Assembly: GCA_002104985.1 (NCBI GenBank)
Contig: MCGO01000259.1
Span: forward strand, 1 to 46,594
DNA: 46,594 nucleotides
Reading direction: 5' to 3'
From: Rhizoclosmatium globosum
Lineage: Eukaryota > Chytridiomycota > Chytridiomycetes > Chytridiales > Chytriomycetaceae
The first letter of the stretch is position 1, and every line of letters starts with the position of its first letter. The position numbers and the translations under genes were made by a program. Under the pieces are notes generated by a model. It had not been told where the DNA came from, made no database searches, and was given only the letters and a program-made list of their open reading frames with translations. This document shows positions 34,246 through 45,535 of this stretch, in pieces.

Positions 34246-35951
34246 TTATTCAGTATCGGTAGATTTAACAATCTTCTTCGAGCTTGGTTTGACTTCTTGT
34301 GCTACTCCCTCCGAATGCATAACAACCTTTCTTGTCATGGCAGCATTTTTCTTCAAAAATTCCGTAAATACTGCCGTCATGCTATTGAACGCTTTCTGAA
34401 GCTCAGCCAGCTCGAATACAACGGAATAAGCATGTCCATCCACGTCTTCAGCCATTTCACTAACTTTAAGATCTTTCAATAACTGAATACGTCGAACCAC
34501 AACCTGCAACTGTCTACTAATCACGATTGAAAATAGCACTGTCAAAGCCACAAATGCAGCAATAATTCCCAGCATCATATACCCAGTCTTTGTGGACAAT
34601 CGATCCATTTGCGATTCAACAGATTCAATATTCATATACACCAAAAGCAAGATCTTCCGCCCTGCAAACAAATGCGCATTAATTCCAAGCTTCCATCTTG
34701 ATCCAGCGATATTACGATCCAAAAACCATCTGTCTTGACCCTCTGCAACACTGGAAACACTTCCCAACTGCACAGTAACGTTAACCCCAGTAAAGCTCCC
34801 ATCCAAAAGCCGTGTGAAATCCTTAAAAAATGGATCATCCACCTCTCGCACCGAATAAATAACAGTGTCGTTAAACAACTGCGCAGTACTCGAGGTTCCA
34901 AGCACATACCCGGTTCCACACTCCACAGCAGCCGCAAACACAGGATACTTGAATACTTTCAGAATCTCGTTTATTTGCGTGGACACAAATCCAAGTGTCC
35001 AGTCGTTCCCGAAAGTCGCCTTCTCGCCCGTGACAGAGTTTATGGCGAAGGCGTAGCTGGACTTATAGGCGACAGAGTCGTAGAGGTATGTGTTTGTAAA
35101 CGCAAATTGCGCTGTGGAGTAATTCAAGTTTGCACCTTGGTAGCCGTTGACGCCGTTTGAGAGGGTGTTGTTGTTTCCGGCGTTGGAAGCGGTTCCGTCG
35201 CCCTTGTCAGTGTTGGATTTAAGGGGCGGTTCAAGAGGATGTCCGGCATTGTCGCAGAGGTATGTGGAAAGTGTGAAGCCGGTTTGGTTCCACTATTAAT
35301 CAGGTTTTAGATCAACATAGGGATTTAATGCGTTAGAGAAAGTGCATACCCAGTAATATGTGGTCTTTCCCTTGCTATCCCTGTTGCAACTGTATCCAAG
35401 CTGAAGTCCTTCGGGATACGTCATAACATACATGCTTGTAGTAAACTGCGTCATTCCTTTCAGCTCAGAAAACATGGCTGCAAAAGTTGCTTGTGTTTGT
35501 TCAGGGGTTGAAAAACTCCATTCGTTTGACTGCACAAGCAACGTTATTCAAACAAATAAACCGGAAATTCAACTTAACAGTAAACATTTGGGCTTGGATA
35601 TTCGTAATATTTGCTAGAGATTGCGCGGACGTAACGAGAAAAGAAGAAATTTGATTGGAGATCAGAAACTCAACCTCTTCAATCATGGTAACAACGTTGG
35701 ACTTTCCAGCTGCCATAGTGAGTTGCCTTTCGATATTTGTAAAGGTTTAATCGTGTTTTGCTTGATGTTTGTAAAAATATGATGGAATATTACCATGCAA
35801 GAACACCGACGGTGACGGCACATGTACAAATAAACCCAGCCATGAGAATAAATAGACGCGGACGATACTGAAGAACCTCTTGCATAGTACTACTTACGCT
35901 TGCTTTGGTTTGGGTGGTTTGAGTGGTTGCAGTAGATGGACGACCATTCAT
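34246..35951 (-). CDS. Two-pass Cache-like sensor protein, paralogue F
   Basis: Exons 35794-35951, 35579-35726, 35350-35529 and 34246-35292 give 510 residues with no frame break. Exon 2 uses a GTTAAG donor. It is the most diverged member of the minus-strand group: FGNDWTLGFVS, YPVFAAAVECGTG, WFLDRNIAGSRWKLGINA, TM2 MMLGIIAAFVALTVLFSIV, linker LLKDLKVSEMAED and FELAELQKAFNSM. The tail of about 35 residues is basic (VKPSSKKIVKSTDTE). No output domain. First gene of the five-gene head-to-tail run. Confidence 0.85.
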
Positions 35952-36141
35952 GTTGCTGTATTTTGAAGAGATTTACAATCCTATTGTGACTTCTCATGAA
36001 AAGTATCAGTTCTGTTTGAACATAAACTAAAAAAATCTCAATTAAAATTAAGCTGTTCTGAGAGGATCATATGAAAGACGATTTATTCGCACTCATTTAA
36101 CAGAAAAATAACAGTCTGTTTATGGAAGAGCGTCCCACAAA

Positions 36142-36369
36142 TCAACCATTGAAAAAACAGCAACTTTCTTGAGCCTTGCGTATATACTGTACAGGATAAT
36201 GGATATTATCAAACAGCTTGGAACGTTTTCCTTTCTGCTCAACTAAAACGCCCCAGCGCGCCGGTTGCTTAGACAGAGGGCTGCTCTTGTGCTTGGTCGA
36301 CAGCTTTCTGTTTACAATGTAGTAGTCAACCTCCGAAAGGTCAGTGATCACAAAAATGTTTGGTTGCAT
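36142..36369 (-). CDS. Small ORF with a WGVL module, fragment related to the gene at 36.9-38.6 kb
   Basis: From ATG 36369 (MQPNIFVITDLSEVDYYIV), 75 residues. RWGVLVEQKGKRSKLFDNIH aligns with RWGVLLTKRGKRQYYENVK in the C-terminal part of the plus-strand gene ending at 38573. The C-terminal third of that relative is not present, so this may be a partial copy. No family was recognised. Confidence 0.5.
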   Translation of the reverse strand: MQPNIFVITDLSEVDYYIVNRKLSTKHKSSPLSKQPARWGVLVEQKGKRSKLFDNIHYPVQYIRKAQESCCFFNG

Positions 36370-36425
36370 GGTTGCTTTGATGAGCGAAAGTCTCACTATT
36401 TATGTATTTCGTAATTGGATGAGTG

Positions 36426-36800
36426 CGAAAAGGCTAGACACTCGGAGGCTAGAAACCATTGTTTTTTAGTTTTTAGATGGAAAACAGTTGTTTTTGATTG
36501 TGGAAGTCGAACCCAAGTCTTGGCATAAACAATGATTGCTATCAATAATTACTGTGTCGAATAGTACCTTCCAGGAACTATATTCATTAAGAATCAATCC
36601 ACAAAACTAAGAAAATCAATTACAGCACGGCAGATTTGTGAATATATCTAAGTTCAATATCGTACTAATTAACGGTTACAATTGCATGTTAAATCGTTAT
36701 GATTGGTTAAACATATTTATCTTCTTTGACAAGTGCGACAACCGAGACACTTGGGGGCTGGGAACAATGGTTTTTAATTATCGGAAACGATTGTTTTTCT
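36426..36800 (+). repeat. Imperfect direct repeat of about 75 bp upstream of the WGVL genes
   Basis: 36426-36505 and 36735-36800 both begin AGTGCGA, then GA(C)ACT(C/T)GG(A/G)GGCT, then a block with ACAATGG/ACCATTG-like and GTTTTT strings. By eye the identity is moderate. The copies are about 310 bp apart in an AT-rich region between the two WGVL reading frames. Confidence 0.5.
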
Positions 36801-36894
36801 GAATCTCCCCCACTATCAAAACATCTGTGTCTCCACAAAGTTCATTCCCCAAAAACATTCTCAAGAAACAAATGATGGACCAACTTACTTCCTC

Positions 36895-38573
36895 ATGATG
36901 GCGCGCATTCAATTGATCCAAGGCTTAGAGTACAAGAACATGTTGCCTCCATCTGGCAGTTCCCTCCCTCCTGCCATCAACTATGGACCCTTGAGGCAGA
37001 TGGTAGATGGTAAGTATTTGAATTTGATTATGATCACCCTTTTGAACCGTAAACCATTACAGCCTATTCTCCCGAGAACATCGTGACGATTACAACACTC
37101 CTGTTGCAAGTGGCTTCTTCCATTCCAACCCACGAAGCCAACAACGTCTTTGAAAACATTATTTCCAAGGAAATGTACAAGACTTTGGTCTTGACTGTCG
37201 TGCGAATGCTGTCTCTGTGTCATAACTGTTGGCGCCCGGCTTATTGGAAGAAAGGAACGAAGACGAGTCCCACTGTTTTCATTCCGGATAAAAGCGCGCG
37301 AAAGTATGCATCTGTGGATTGTATCATGACCTTCTCGGTGGAATGACGTTTGGATTTGGAGGACAGTATCCTCCTGGCAACAGAAACAGAAGCGGGGCAG
37401 TGATAGTGAAGATTCTTATTCAACTGGGTCTAGTAGCTCCCGCAACTCTGTTAATTCTATGGGATCAAGCACAGCAGTTTCTTTGGAAGTGGAAGCAGTG
37501 GTTACACACTACACGCTGAATCCCCATCCCTGTCACGGCGGACCACAAGGGAAAAACACCCGTCACCACGGAAACGTTGAACTTGGAGTCCTTGAATCTA
37601 TTGGAAATAATTCACCTCAGACACCAACTCTCCATCTCCTTCTCCTATTTCCAAGAAGAAAGGCAAAGGACGTCCTCACGCAAGAGTCTCTCTAAATGGT
37701 GGCTCCGAAAAAATTACCAGCCGTCCGACGGATCGTTTAAGACTGAGGCGAAACCTGCATTCGATTCCGATTCGAACTTGTTGACTGGCACTGTGGAGTC
37801 TTTGACAGACAACCCCTCCATATCTGTAGAAAATCCACCGGAGCCAGAGGAATTGAAAAAGTCCAAACCATCTAACCGTAAAGTTTCATTAAAGGTTGCG
37901 CCGGATGCAGGCGGTGTTCAAGCTGGGCCGAAACCACGTAAATCAAAGGCGACTCCCCGTATCAAAAGCGAGGCCAATGATTCTCTCCTAAGTGGTGGTA
38001 TCCAACTTGAAATGGGAAACGTGAAGTCGAAAGCCGGCAAGGATACGAAAAGTACAAAGCATGAACAACTAGTATGAGTCCAAATGAGTCTACTATTCTT
38101 GAGGATGACGCAAAGAATCTGACTAAACCATCTGTTGGCTTGACTTCTACTGATGAAGCCTTGGATGGAATCACTGATTCCTTGCAACATATGAGAATGG
38201 GATCATCAAGCCTTCAAGAACGCGACGACGCGACGACGACGAAAGTACTTGTTGTGGCAGTGTCTACTTCGCAGATACGTTTGAATGGGAGAAACACATC
38301 CTCTCAACTGAAGACTACGCTCGATTGAAGCCTGAGCATGTTACAGTTGTTGAATCGAATTTCAGAATTAATCCTTTGCATTTGCAGAAACAGCGGTGGG
38401 GTGTTTTGTTAACAAAGCGTGGAAAACGACAGTATTATGAGAATGTGAAATCACCAGGAGGCTACTTGGGAAGCATTGTGGCAAATGGGTCTGTTGCAGA
38501 GATCAAAATTGTTGATACTGAACGGAAGAAGGGTCGCGTTTTGTTGCAAGTCTTCGTCGCTGAGCGATTCTAG
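36895..38573 (+). CDS. Hypothetical protein with C-terminal WGVL module (several frame breaks)
   Basis: Starts ATG 36895 (MMARIQLIQGLEYK). A first intron (about 37010-37062, GTAAGT...TTACAG) keeps the frame, and a second (about 37337-37382, GTGGAA...CAACAG) restores it. The product then has a helical Cys/Trp segment (MLSLCHNCWRPAYWKKGTK), a Ser-rich region (SDSEDSYSTGSSSSRNSVNS), a basic AT-hook-like patch (KKKGKGRPHARV) and a long charged disordered part. The C-terminal module is EHVTVVESNFRINPL, RWGVLLTKRGKRQYYENVK and RKKGRVLLQVFVAERF. Frame changes near 37625, 37735, 38078 and 38240 would each need one base; two fit homopolymers (CC, TTT). Possibly a nuclear protein, from composition only. 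Confidence 0.5.
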
Positions 38574-38954
38574 TCTTGAAGACATTTCAATTTATTCTTT
38601 TATACCTTTTAACATTTAAATAAATCATATATTATCGAGTGTGCAGATCAAATTATTTAAACGAAAGGAATCCAATATTGAACGAATATGGCGGATATAA
38701 AGAATAATTCTTGTCAAACAAGCTAGTATATATTGACTGAGCTAAGCAGGCCAGACTGCTTAGATCTAAGACCAAGGAGAGATCTAAAGCAATGAGGATA
38801 ATTATTTGAATTTAATGAGAGAAAGTGGGTGGGCACAACTAGACAATAAATAACAGACAAAATAAGGAACAATAGAGAGAGGTGGCACAACTCAGGGACC
38901 AAATCAAACAAATCAACAACCAATTCTATATTTAAAAATCGGCCCCAAAAGTCG

Positions 38955-41900
38955 ATGGCTTCATCATCGTCGACGGGCCCCCAACAACAAATGCTCTCGA
39001 CGTTGAACAACGAAACGAACGCCAAGGCGAAGGAGGCGAAGGAGGGCAAGTCGATTGGACTTCAGCCAGTTAAGATATCACAGTCGCTGCCCCAGACAAC
39101 GTGGGACCAGGTGTGTTTGTTGTTTGTTGTTTGTTGGTGGTGGTTTCTAGGGTGTTCCTAGGCGGTTCCTAGGTGGTTGCTAGTAGCTAGACAGACCTAG
39201 GGACACGCAACCCCCACCCACCCACCTTCTCTATCAACTAGTAACACACATAACACCAACCACCTTCTCCCAATCCAGTACCAATACGCTCTCTTTGCGC
39301 ATCCAGCTGCTTCGCTCACCCAATCTTCAGACGATGACGACGACCTCGAAAAGATGGTTGATTGGGTTGTGGGCTCAGACTCACCAACTCTTTCATCGGA
39401 GGAAGACGACTTTGGAGGTGACTTGACTAGTACTCAATTAATAATGCATTATTAAAATAAGCAGTAGCTGTAGCAACAAAGAACAGGCTCAACTTCTTCC
39501 TTCTCATCAGCAAACTTCCTCTTTCAATCTACATCAAACTCTTACAAACAGACATTTCATCCACCACCTTCTTCCTCCGCCCAGAAACAACCTCCAAATT
39601 CAATCAGTAAATTTGATGCGGATGACCTTACTTTCGACATGAATGATTTGGACTTGGATCCAACCACCCCACTTTCCTCCTCGTTCAAACAATCATTTCC
39701 TCCTCTTCAATCGCAATCACGCTCTAGTCTCCTCCAGCAATCATCTTTATTCGGATCATCCTCTCCACTCCCACAACCACCAACAACAACCAACTACAAC
39801 ATTCGCGAAAAAGATATCAGCGCCTTCCTCCTCATCTGAACAAACGCCCACTTCAACCTTCAAATCAATCGTATAGTTCAAGCAACACAACCACAACCCA
39901 AATCCCAGACCTAAACCTCCCACCTTCCTCTTCCTTCCCCACCCTCTCACCTCATCACCAAACTTCCAACGCTGGCACATCCCCATCCACCTCAACCTCC
40001 TACTTTGGTACATCCCCCAACCCACCATCGTCAACAACCACAACCACAACATCAATGGGAATCCCCATCCACACAACAACAACACCCACATCCTCATCAT
40101 ACCAACCAGGAACATCCCCCCTCATAAACTCATACATCGGTCAGGAAACGCCATGCGCCCAAACGGCCTCTTCTCAACCACACCCTCCACCACCACCTCC
40201 ACAATCCCCGCTCTCCTCCTCCTTCGAAAACAGAGACACGTCTTTCCTCGGTGCGTCCTCGTTCCAAGGAGTGGTGCACACCATGGACACGGTTTGAGAG
40301 GCGCTAGTTCTCAGAGCCGGTTGAATGATGTTTCGTTTTTGCATCAGCAGCAGTTGAAGAGTGGGCATGGGCAAGGTGTTGGAGGGAGTGGAAGTGGGGG
40401 GCGGGATGTTGTTGCCTCCTGGACGGGTTGTTGGGGGTATGGTTTTGAATAGTGCGGGCGTTGCGAGGTCGGAGGTTGCTGAAGATGTGAGTACTGTTTG
40501 TTGTTTTTTGTTGTGAGAGTTTGAGGGAGGGAAAGAGCGAGGGAAGGAGGAGATAGAGAAAATACTTTTGTTTCGCATGGTTTAGGGGAGGGTAGTGAGA
40601 GGGACTTGGTGGCGTTTTGAGTGAGGAGTCTGACAAATGAGGTGGAGAAGCAACTTTGTCATACGCAGGAGAATATGTTGGGAATTTGCGAGAGAATCCG
40701 AGAGAATCTCTAAGTAGTATTTCGAGAGGCTAAAATACTCAAAATCAGGGATGCCCGATTCTGAAAGTCCCAAGAATGCCTTTCCTTGGTGCCAGGAACC
40801 ATGGAAATCCCGCATCGTGTTTGGAAAAAGGGTGGAACTGAGAAGCCAGACAACAGACACTTTATGATCATGTCGTATAACGTTCTCGCTCCAATGTATT
40901 GCACGGACTCACGTTACAGCGAGTCTCATGCGGATATCTTGGATTGGGATCATCGCAAGAAGATGATTTGGATGAGATTGCATTTTATAGTCCGGATTTA
41001 TTTGTTTGCAGGTTGGTTTGTGTCTCTTCCCCACAAGCATATTTACCATCACACCCCAGGAACTCCCACCCTCCGACTTCAAAAAATATTCCTCCCGCCC
41101 TCCAAAAAATCGGATACGACGGCCACTTCCAGCAAAAGAAGCGCGAACACGCCGCAGACGGATGCGCCATCTTCTTTCTCGAAGCCCGTTTCTCACTCAT
41201 GGCTGTCCAAGCGTTCGCCTACAACGACCAAATCCCACAAGACCCCGCATCCGACTTGTACCAGCGTTTACACCCGTACCCAAACATGCCTTGGTGTGTG
41301 TGTTCCAAACAGACAGGCGAGGAGTTTGAGGTGCAGGATTGTGAATACGCATTTGCATTGGGATCCCGCGTGTGCGGATACAAAGCTCTTGCAAGCTGCG
41401 ATTTTGATGGAATGGCTTGAACGCGCGCCGCATCGAGACGTCCCCACTGCGATTGCAGCGGACTTGAATAGCAGGAGTGGAGAAGCTGTTGTAGATTACC
41501 TTGTCCGCGGGAAAGTTGCGCCCGGGGCTTTGTTTATGGGGAAAGACTTTGGACGGTTTACGAAAGCGCTTACTGTGCGGAACCCACAGACGGGTGTGAC
41601 TGTGCTTGCGAGTGCGTTGGCGCAGCAGCCTGGATTTGAAGGGCTTTTGAAGGGGTGTTGTTATTACGAATCAGAGTAGTATGAATGGGGTGGCGGGACC
41701 GCCGCAGCACAGACTTTGCTTCCGCTCTTGAGGCATGGGACGAAACTTGCTAGCGCGTATGACAGGAAGGATCTTCCGTTTACGAACAAGACGCCAGAGT
41801 TTGAAGGGAGCATTGATCATATCTTGTATACGAGTGGGACTTTGAGTATTCGAGATGTGTTGGGTGACTTTGATCAGACTTATTACCCTGCTACCGCCAC

Positions 41901-42282
41901 GCGCAACGACGCCAACCCCTGAAACGGACCAGACATTACCAGAGCCAGTGTTACCAGAAGAAGACGAAGAAGAGCCACAAACGTCGTCTTCTCAACCCAC
42001 ATCTGGAAAACCACCAGGCCCTAGACCATACCACCACCACCAACCCCACCTCCCCAAGGCTACCTCGCCAAAATCACATCCTTCCCAACCCCACACGTCC
42101 CCTCCGACCACCTCCCCCTCTGCGCCTGGCTCAAATGGAAAACCGTACCCGTCGGCACAGGACCCGGCCTCAACACCCCCGTCTCCACAAACGGAAACAT
42201 TCTCGGAACAAGCGCAACAGACTCTCGGAATAACGGCGGATCCGGAAGTCAACGGTCTCGTGGCGGACGACGCGGGCAACAG

Positions 42283-42313
<31 letters not shown>

Positions 42314-42575
42314 TTGCTAGTAGCGCGCCTGTGATTCGGCCTTTGGTTGTGGGGAGTGCACCTGGGATGAGTCAAGTCCAGATGCAGTTGTTGATGCAAC
42401 ATCAACAGCAGCAACACACACAAAGCAACAGCAAGGATGTTCCAGGGTAGTGGACAGCAGCAACAAGCAACAGCAACAGCAGAGTGCTTTGTCGTTGGGA
42501 TTGATGAGTCAACAAGGGTCGGGGAGTTTGCCGAGAGGATATGGCATGAATAACGGCAGTTTGCCGAGAAAGTGA
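38955..42575 (+). CDS. CCR4-type deadenylase (EEP nuclease) with disordered N-terminus and poly-Gln tail (frame breaks)
   Basis: Exon 1 starts ATG 38955 (MASSSSTGPQQQML). Introns near 39109-39278 and 39419-39489 are in frame. About 500 residues of Ser/Thr/Pro-rich disorder follow. The nuclease begins about 40860: MSYNVLAPMYCTDSRYSES, DEIAFYSPDLFVC, KIGYDGHFQQKKREHAADG, RIVNTHLHWDPACADTKLL, AADLNSRSGEA, EGSIDHILYTSG and HVPSDHLPLCAWLKW. These are the EEP catalytic blocks, and the NTHLHWDP motif is like CCR4/CNOT6. A poly-Gln tail (42275-42480) precedes the stop at 42575. No leucine-rich repeat is seen upstream, unlike yeast Ccr4. Frame breaks near 40969, 41000, 41088, 41288 and 41332 mostly fit single missing bases. 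Linking the N-terminal region to the nuclease as one gene is an inference. Expected role: shortening of mRNA poly(A) tails. Confidence 0.65.
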
Positions 42576-42985
42576 AAGTCTGGATAAGTGTAGTGTGTGT
42601 AGATTAGTGTGATGTATTATAGTTTTTTCGATGGACTTGTGTGTGCGTGTGTTTCTTTTCGCTATGGAGAGGGGTTTCGGTTTGTTTTTTGTGACATTTT
42701 TTGAAGGTTGTTTTTGGATGGAGTTTGTTGGTTTTGGGTTTGTTGTTTGTTTTGGATTTGGTGGTTTGTTTTGTGTTTCCTTTCTTTCCTCTCTCTTTTT
42801 TGTGGTTTCTGATTACGACCAATATAACACACGTTGTTAAGTTTTATTGTTTAATTAATTTATTTTATTGATGGGAATAGTAGGACGGAAAACGCGGAGT
42901 TGTTATCCGGGTCTGTTCCGGGGTGAATCACTTTCCCCTCACTCATTTTAGAAAGAAAGTTAACGCCACAAAACAAAACAAACAA

Positions 42986-43700
42986 ATGTCCTTGTTCAAA
43001 CGAGCATTTTCTTCAGTGACTTCCAAGCCAATGTTGACGCCGTTCCACCTTGCCTTTCCAGTGCGAGACTTGGAGGTATCAAGAACATTCTATGGAAAGG
43101 TTCTTGGATGCAGACAAGGACGAGTTGAGTGATCTCTTGCTAGACTTGTGTGGTGTAGACTACTAAAGTAAGTGTGTAGGAGCTGCAGGGAAAGTGGATT
43201 GACTTTGACTTGTTTGGACATCAGATTGTGTGAGTTTGTTTGTGCTGTGATACTTTGCAGATACTTTGGCTAACCCACTTGTCTTCAGCTGCCACCAAAT
43301 GAATGATCCAGTAACTACCACCTTCTTCGTCCCCTTTAACTGTGATGCAGGCACTAACTCCTCCAACAAAGACTGCCGCTTCAGTTGTCTCAAAGTCCCA
43401 AGTCGACAGACACAACGTCCCAATTCCTCATTTCGGAGTCGTGCTTGAATGGCAGACGTTCCACGAATGGGCCGAGCACTTGAAGAAACAGGATGGTTTC
43501 AAGTTTGAGATTGCTCCAACAACGCGATTTGTTGGTCAGCCGGGCGAGCAGAGTACAATGTTCTTTTTGGATCCTTCAGGGTGAGTTTGTTATTTGTTTG
43601 TTATTTGGGGGTGGCGGGTTATTGATTGGAGTTTGGTTCATAGGAATGCCTTGGAATTCAAGACTTTAAGGATCCAAGCAAGTTGTTTGCGACTGAGTAA
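42986..43700 (+). CDS. VOC-superfamily (glyoxalase/dioxygenase-like) protein
   Basis: Four exons: 42986-43123, 43189-43227, 43351-43580 and 43644-43700. The first three join in frame; the last has one base too few in ACTTTAAGG (43663-43665), where AAG ACT TTT AAG would restore the usual ending [15 protein letters not shown]. About 155 residues. Core motifs: [22 protein letters not shown] (shown as two parts, [11 protein letters not shown] and RTFYGKVLG), [23 protein letters not shown], and [18 protein letters not shown]. The His in FHLAFPV and FGHQ, His in PHFGV and Glu in ALEFK are the likely metal ligands. The N-terminus ([14 protein letters not shown]) looks like a mitochondrial presequence. 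Substrate unknown. Confidence 0.75.
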
Positions 43701-43773
43701 AGTGTCTTATATGCTTTATTTCGGCTCGTATAATTGGTGCAATAAACGTCACCCTGTTTTTCCATATTTAAGT

Positions 43774-45535
43774 CTATACAACAACTCTTCGTCTCCTCTT
43801 CTCAGCTGCATCCCGAATCTCCCGCTCAATCTCATCAAACCGATAATCCGCAGGCACATACTCCCCAACAGCCTCCCAAATCCACACAAGAGGATTCCAT
43901 CCACCAAGCGCCCACCACAGCCCTCTTCACTTTCCGCACAGGACAAACCCCAAGCTCCTCACACAACGATCCAAATACGGAAACGCATCCACACCTCCCG
44001 CGCCATACGGTAAATCCCCACACACATTCTTGGCCATCTCCCTCTTCCTCTGAATCTCCGCCCACTGCACACTCTCCGTCGGCGCATCAATATCCCACGT
44101 AACAGCGCCATCAACCAATGCACACTCATACTCGTCGTGATGCACGTAAGACTGCTCGCCGTCCCCACAAACGCAAAGTCCGGAACACTCGGATGCACAA
44201 CGTTTCTGTACAAGAACACGCCGCCGTTCTCGATGAGTGATTCGGAGCCGTCGGGGAGGACCATGGTTTGGTGGTATCCGGTTGCGAGGACGAGTGCGTC
44301 CACGTTTTCGATGGTGGTGGTGTTGGAGAGGTGGATGGTTCGTGGGGAGAGGTGGGAGATTGTGAGGTTTGGGCCGTGGGTTTTTACGAGGCCGGAGCGG
44401 AAGTAGTCGAAGAAGCGTGGGGGTTGGGTGCCGTAGGAGCCGCAGCGGGATTGGATGCAGTAGGTTGGGAGGATGGAGTCTGTTGGCTTGTAGCCCATGG
44501 CCCAGAGGAACCATGGGAGGGATGTTTTTGGAGGGCGTCTTGCTGTTGTTGTTGCTGAGAGTCGGCTTTGTTGGTGGGTAGTAATGGTGATTTTTCAAGT
44601 TGAGACGGTGTTGAACCAACTTTGGATTCAGACGAAGCAGCAGAGGGTATATTGAAAAAGTTTCTGATGAGTCGGAGCCAGTTGACTGAAGAATACGTGA
44701 ATCGATGATTATTCAGAATTCCCACGTCAAAGAACCAGGCAATCGTGTTTGGATAAAACCAAGTCGCTTTCCGGAAAATCATGTGTGTTTGAAGGTCCGG
44801 TGTTGGTTCATTCACATTTGCGAGTCTGTTTGTTATGCAGTCGATAGCGGTTTTGGTTGATCCAAGAATTGCGACATTTGGTTGTTGAAGGACATCGACC
44901 CAATCAATTCAGAAGAATGGAGAATAGGACCTCCGAATGTTTTCTTCCTGGTAAATCAGGAATCTGATATCGTGGATAGTCAGTTTCGAATATCTCCTGA
45001 GGACTGAACTCCAAAACACTCACCCTTGCCTTCCCCGAATACAATCCCTGACAACTAACAACGAAATCAAATACTTGTTCCTTCACAAAAGCATCTCTCT
45101 GAATGTCCAAGCTCCACCCCTTCCGTCCATCATCCCTCTGTCGGATTTGAACTACCCGAGACCCAAACTGTATCCGTTCCAGCACTCCAAAGTGTGCTGC
45201 GTATGCTGAAAAGTAGTTCAAAAGCTGCTGTTTCGTTGCAAATCGAGAAACGGCGAACGGGAACGGAAAGTCGCCAAAGTGGTAAGTTGACGAAGGACTG
45301 TCCTAGAAACATTAGCCTTCCCATAGTATTTAACAGCATTCCAACAAAAAACATACGTTTGAAGAGCCGCAAAAGGATACGCCCGTTCCCACACTCCTCC
45401 AAGTGACCTCTGCGCCTCAAACACTGTCACGTTCCATCCTTCTGCGAGAAAGTGCCTCGCCGTGACTAACCCAGCCAATCCAGCTCCGATAATTGCAACA
45501 TGTCGTTCAATGCTGTTGTTATCGTTGTTGTCCAT
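43774..45535 (-). CDS. Flavin-containing monooxygenase (frame breaks)
   Basis: ATG 45535 (MDNNDNNSIERHVAII). Exon 1 45357-45535, then exon 2 from 45297 using acceptor AGGACAG so that the product reads LQTPSSTYHFGDFPFP. Rossmann FAD motif GAGLAGLVTARHF near residue 14; CQGLYSGKAR at the end of the FAD domain; a second dinucleotide motif NVAILGSTKTAIDC (NADPH side); VDALVLATGYH near 44290; FAFVGTASSL near 44180. A Ser/Gln-rich insert (DSQQQQQQDAL) sits in the middle. Frame breaks near 44940, 44908, 44526, 44095, 43985 and 43925 all need one added base, and most lie in short homopolymers. Family enzymes oxygenate nucleophilic N or S, or perform Baeyer-Villiger reactions, using NADPH and O2. Confidence 0.75.

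Noticed and set aside
13937..35951. Bacterial chemoreceptors acquired by transfer
   Set aside because: Conserved spliceosomal introns, eukaryote-like linker motifs and no methyl-accepting signalling domain argue against a recent bacterial origin.
36495..36590. tRNA gene on the minus strand (GGGTTCGAC resembles a B box)
   Set aside because: The T-stem is imperfect, no matching acceptor stem or A box is found at the right distance, and the string overlaps a repeated block.
42604..42840. Open frames on both strands in a GT-rich stretch
   Set aside because: Low-complexity composition (GTTTG/TTTGG runs) explains the open frames; no conserved motif.
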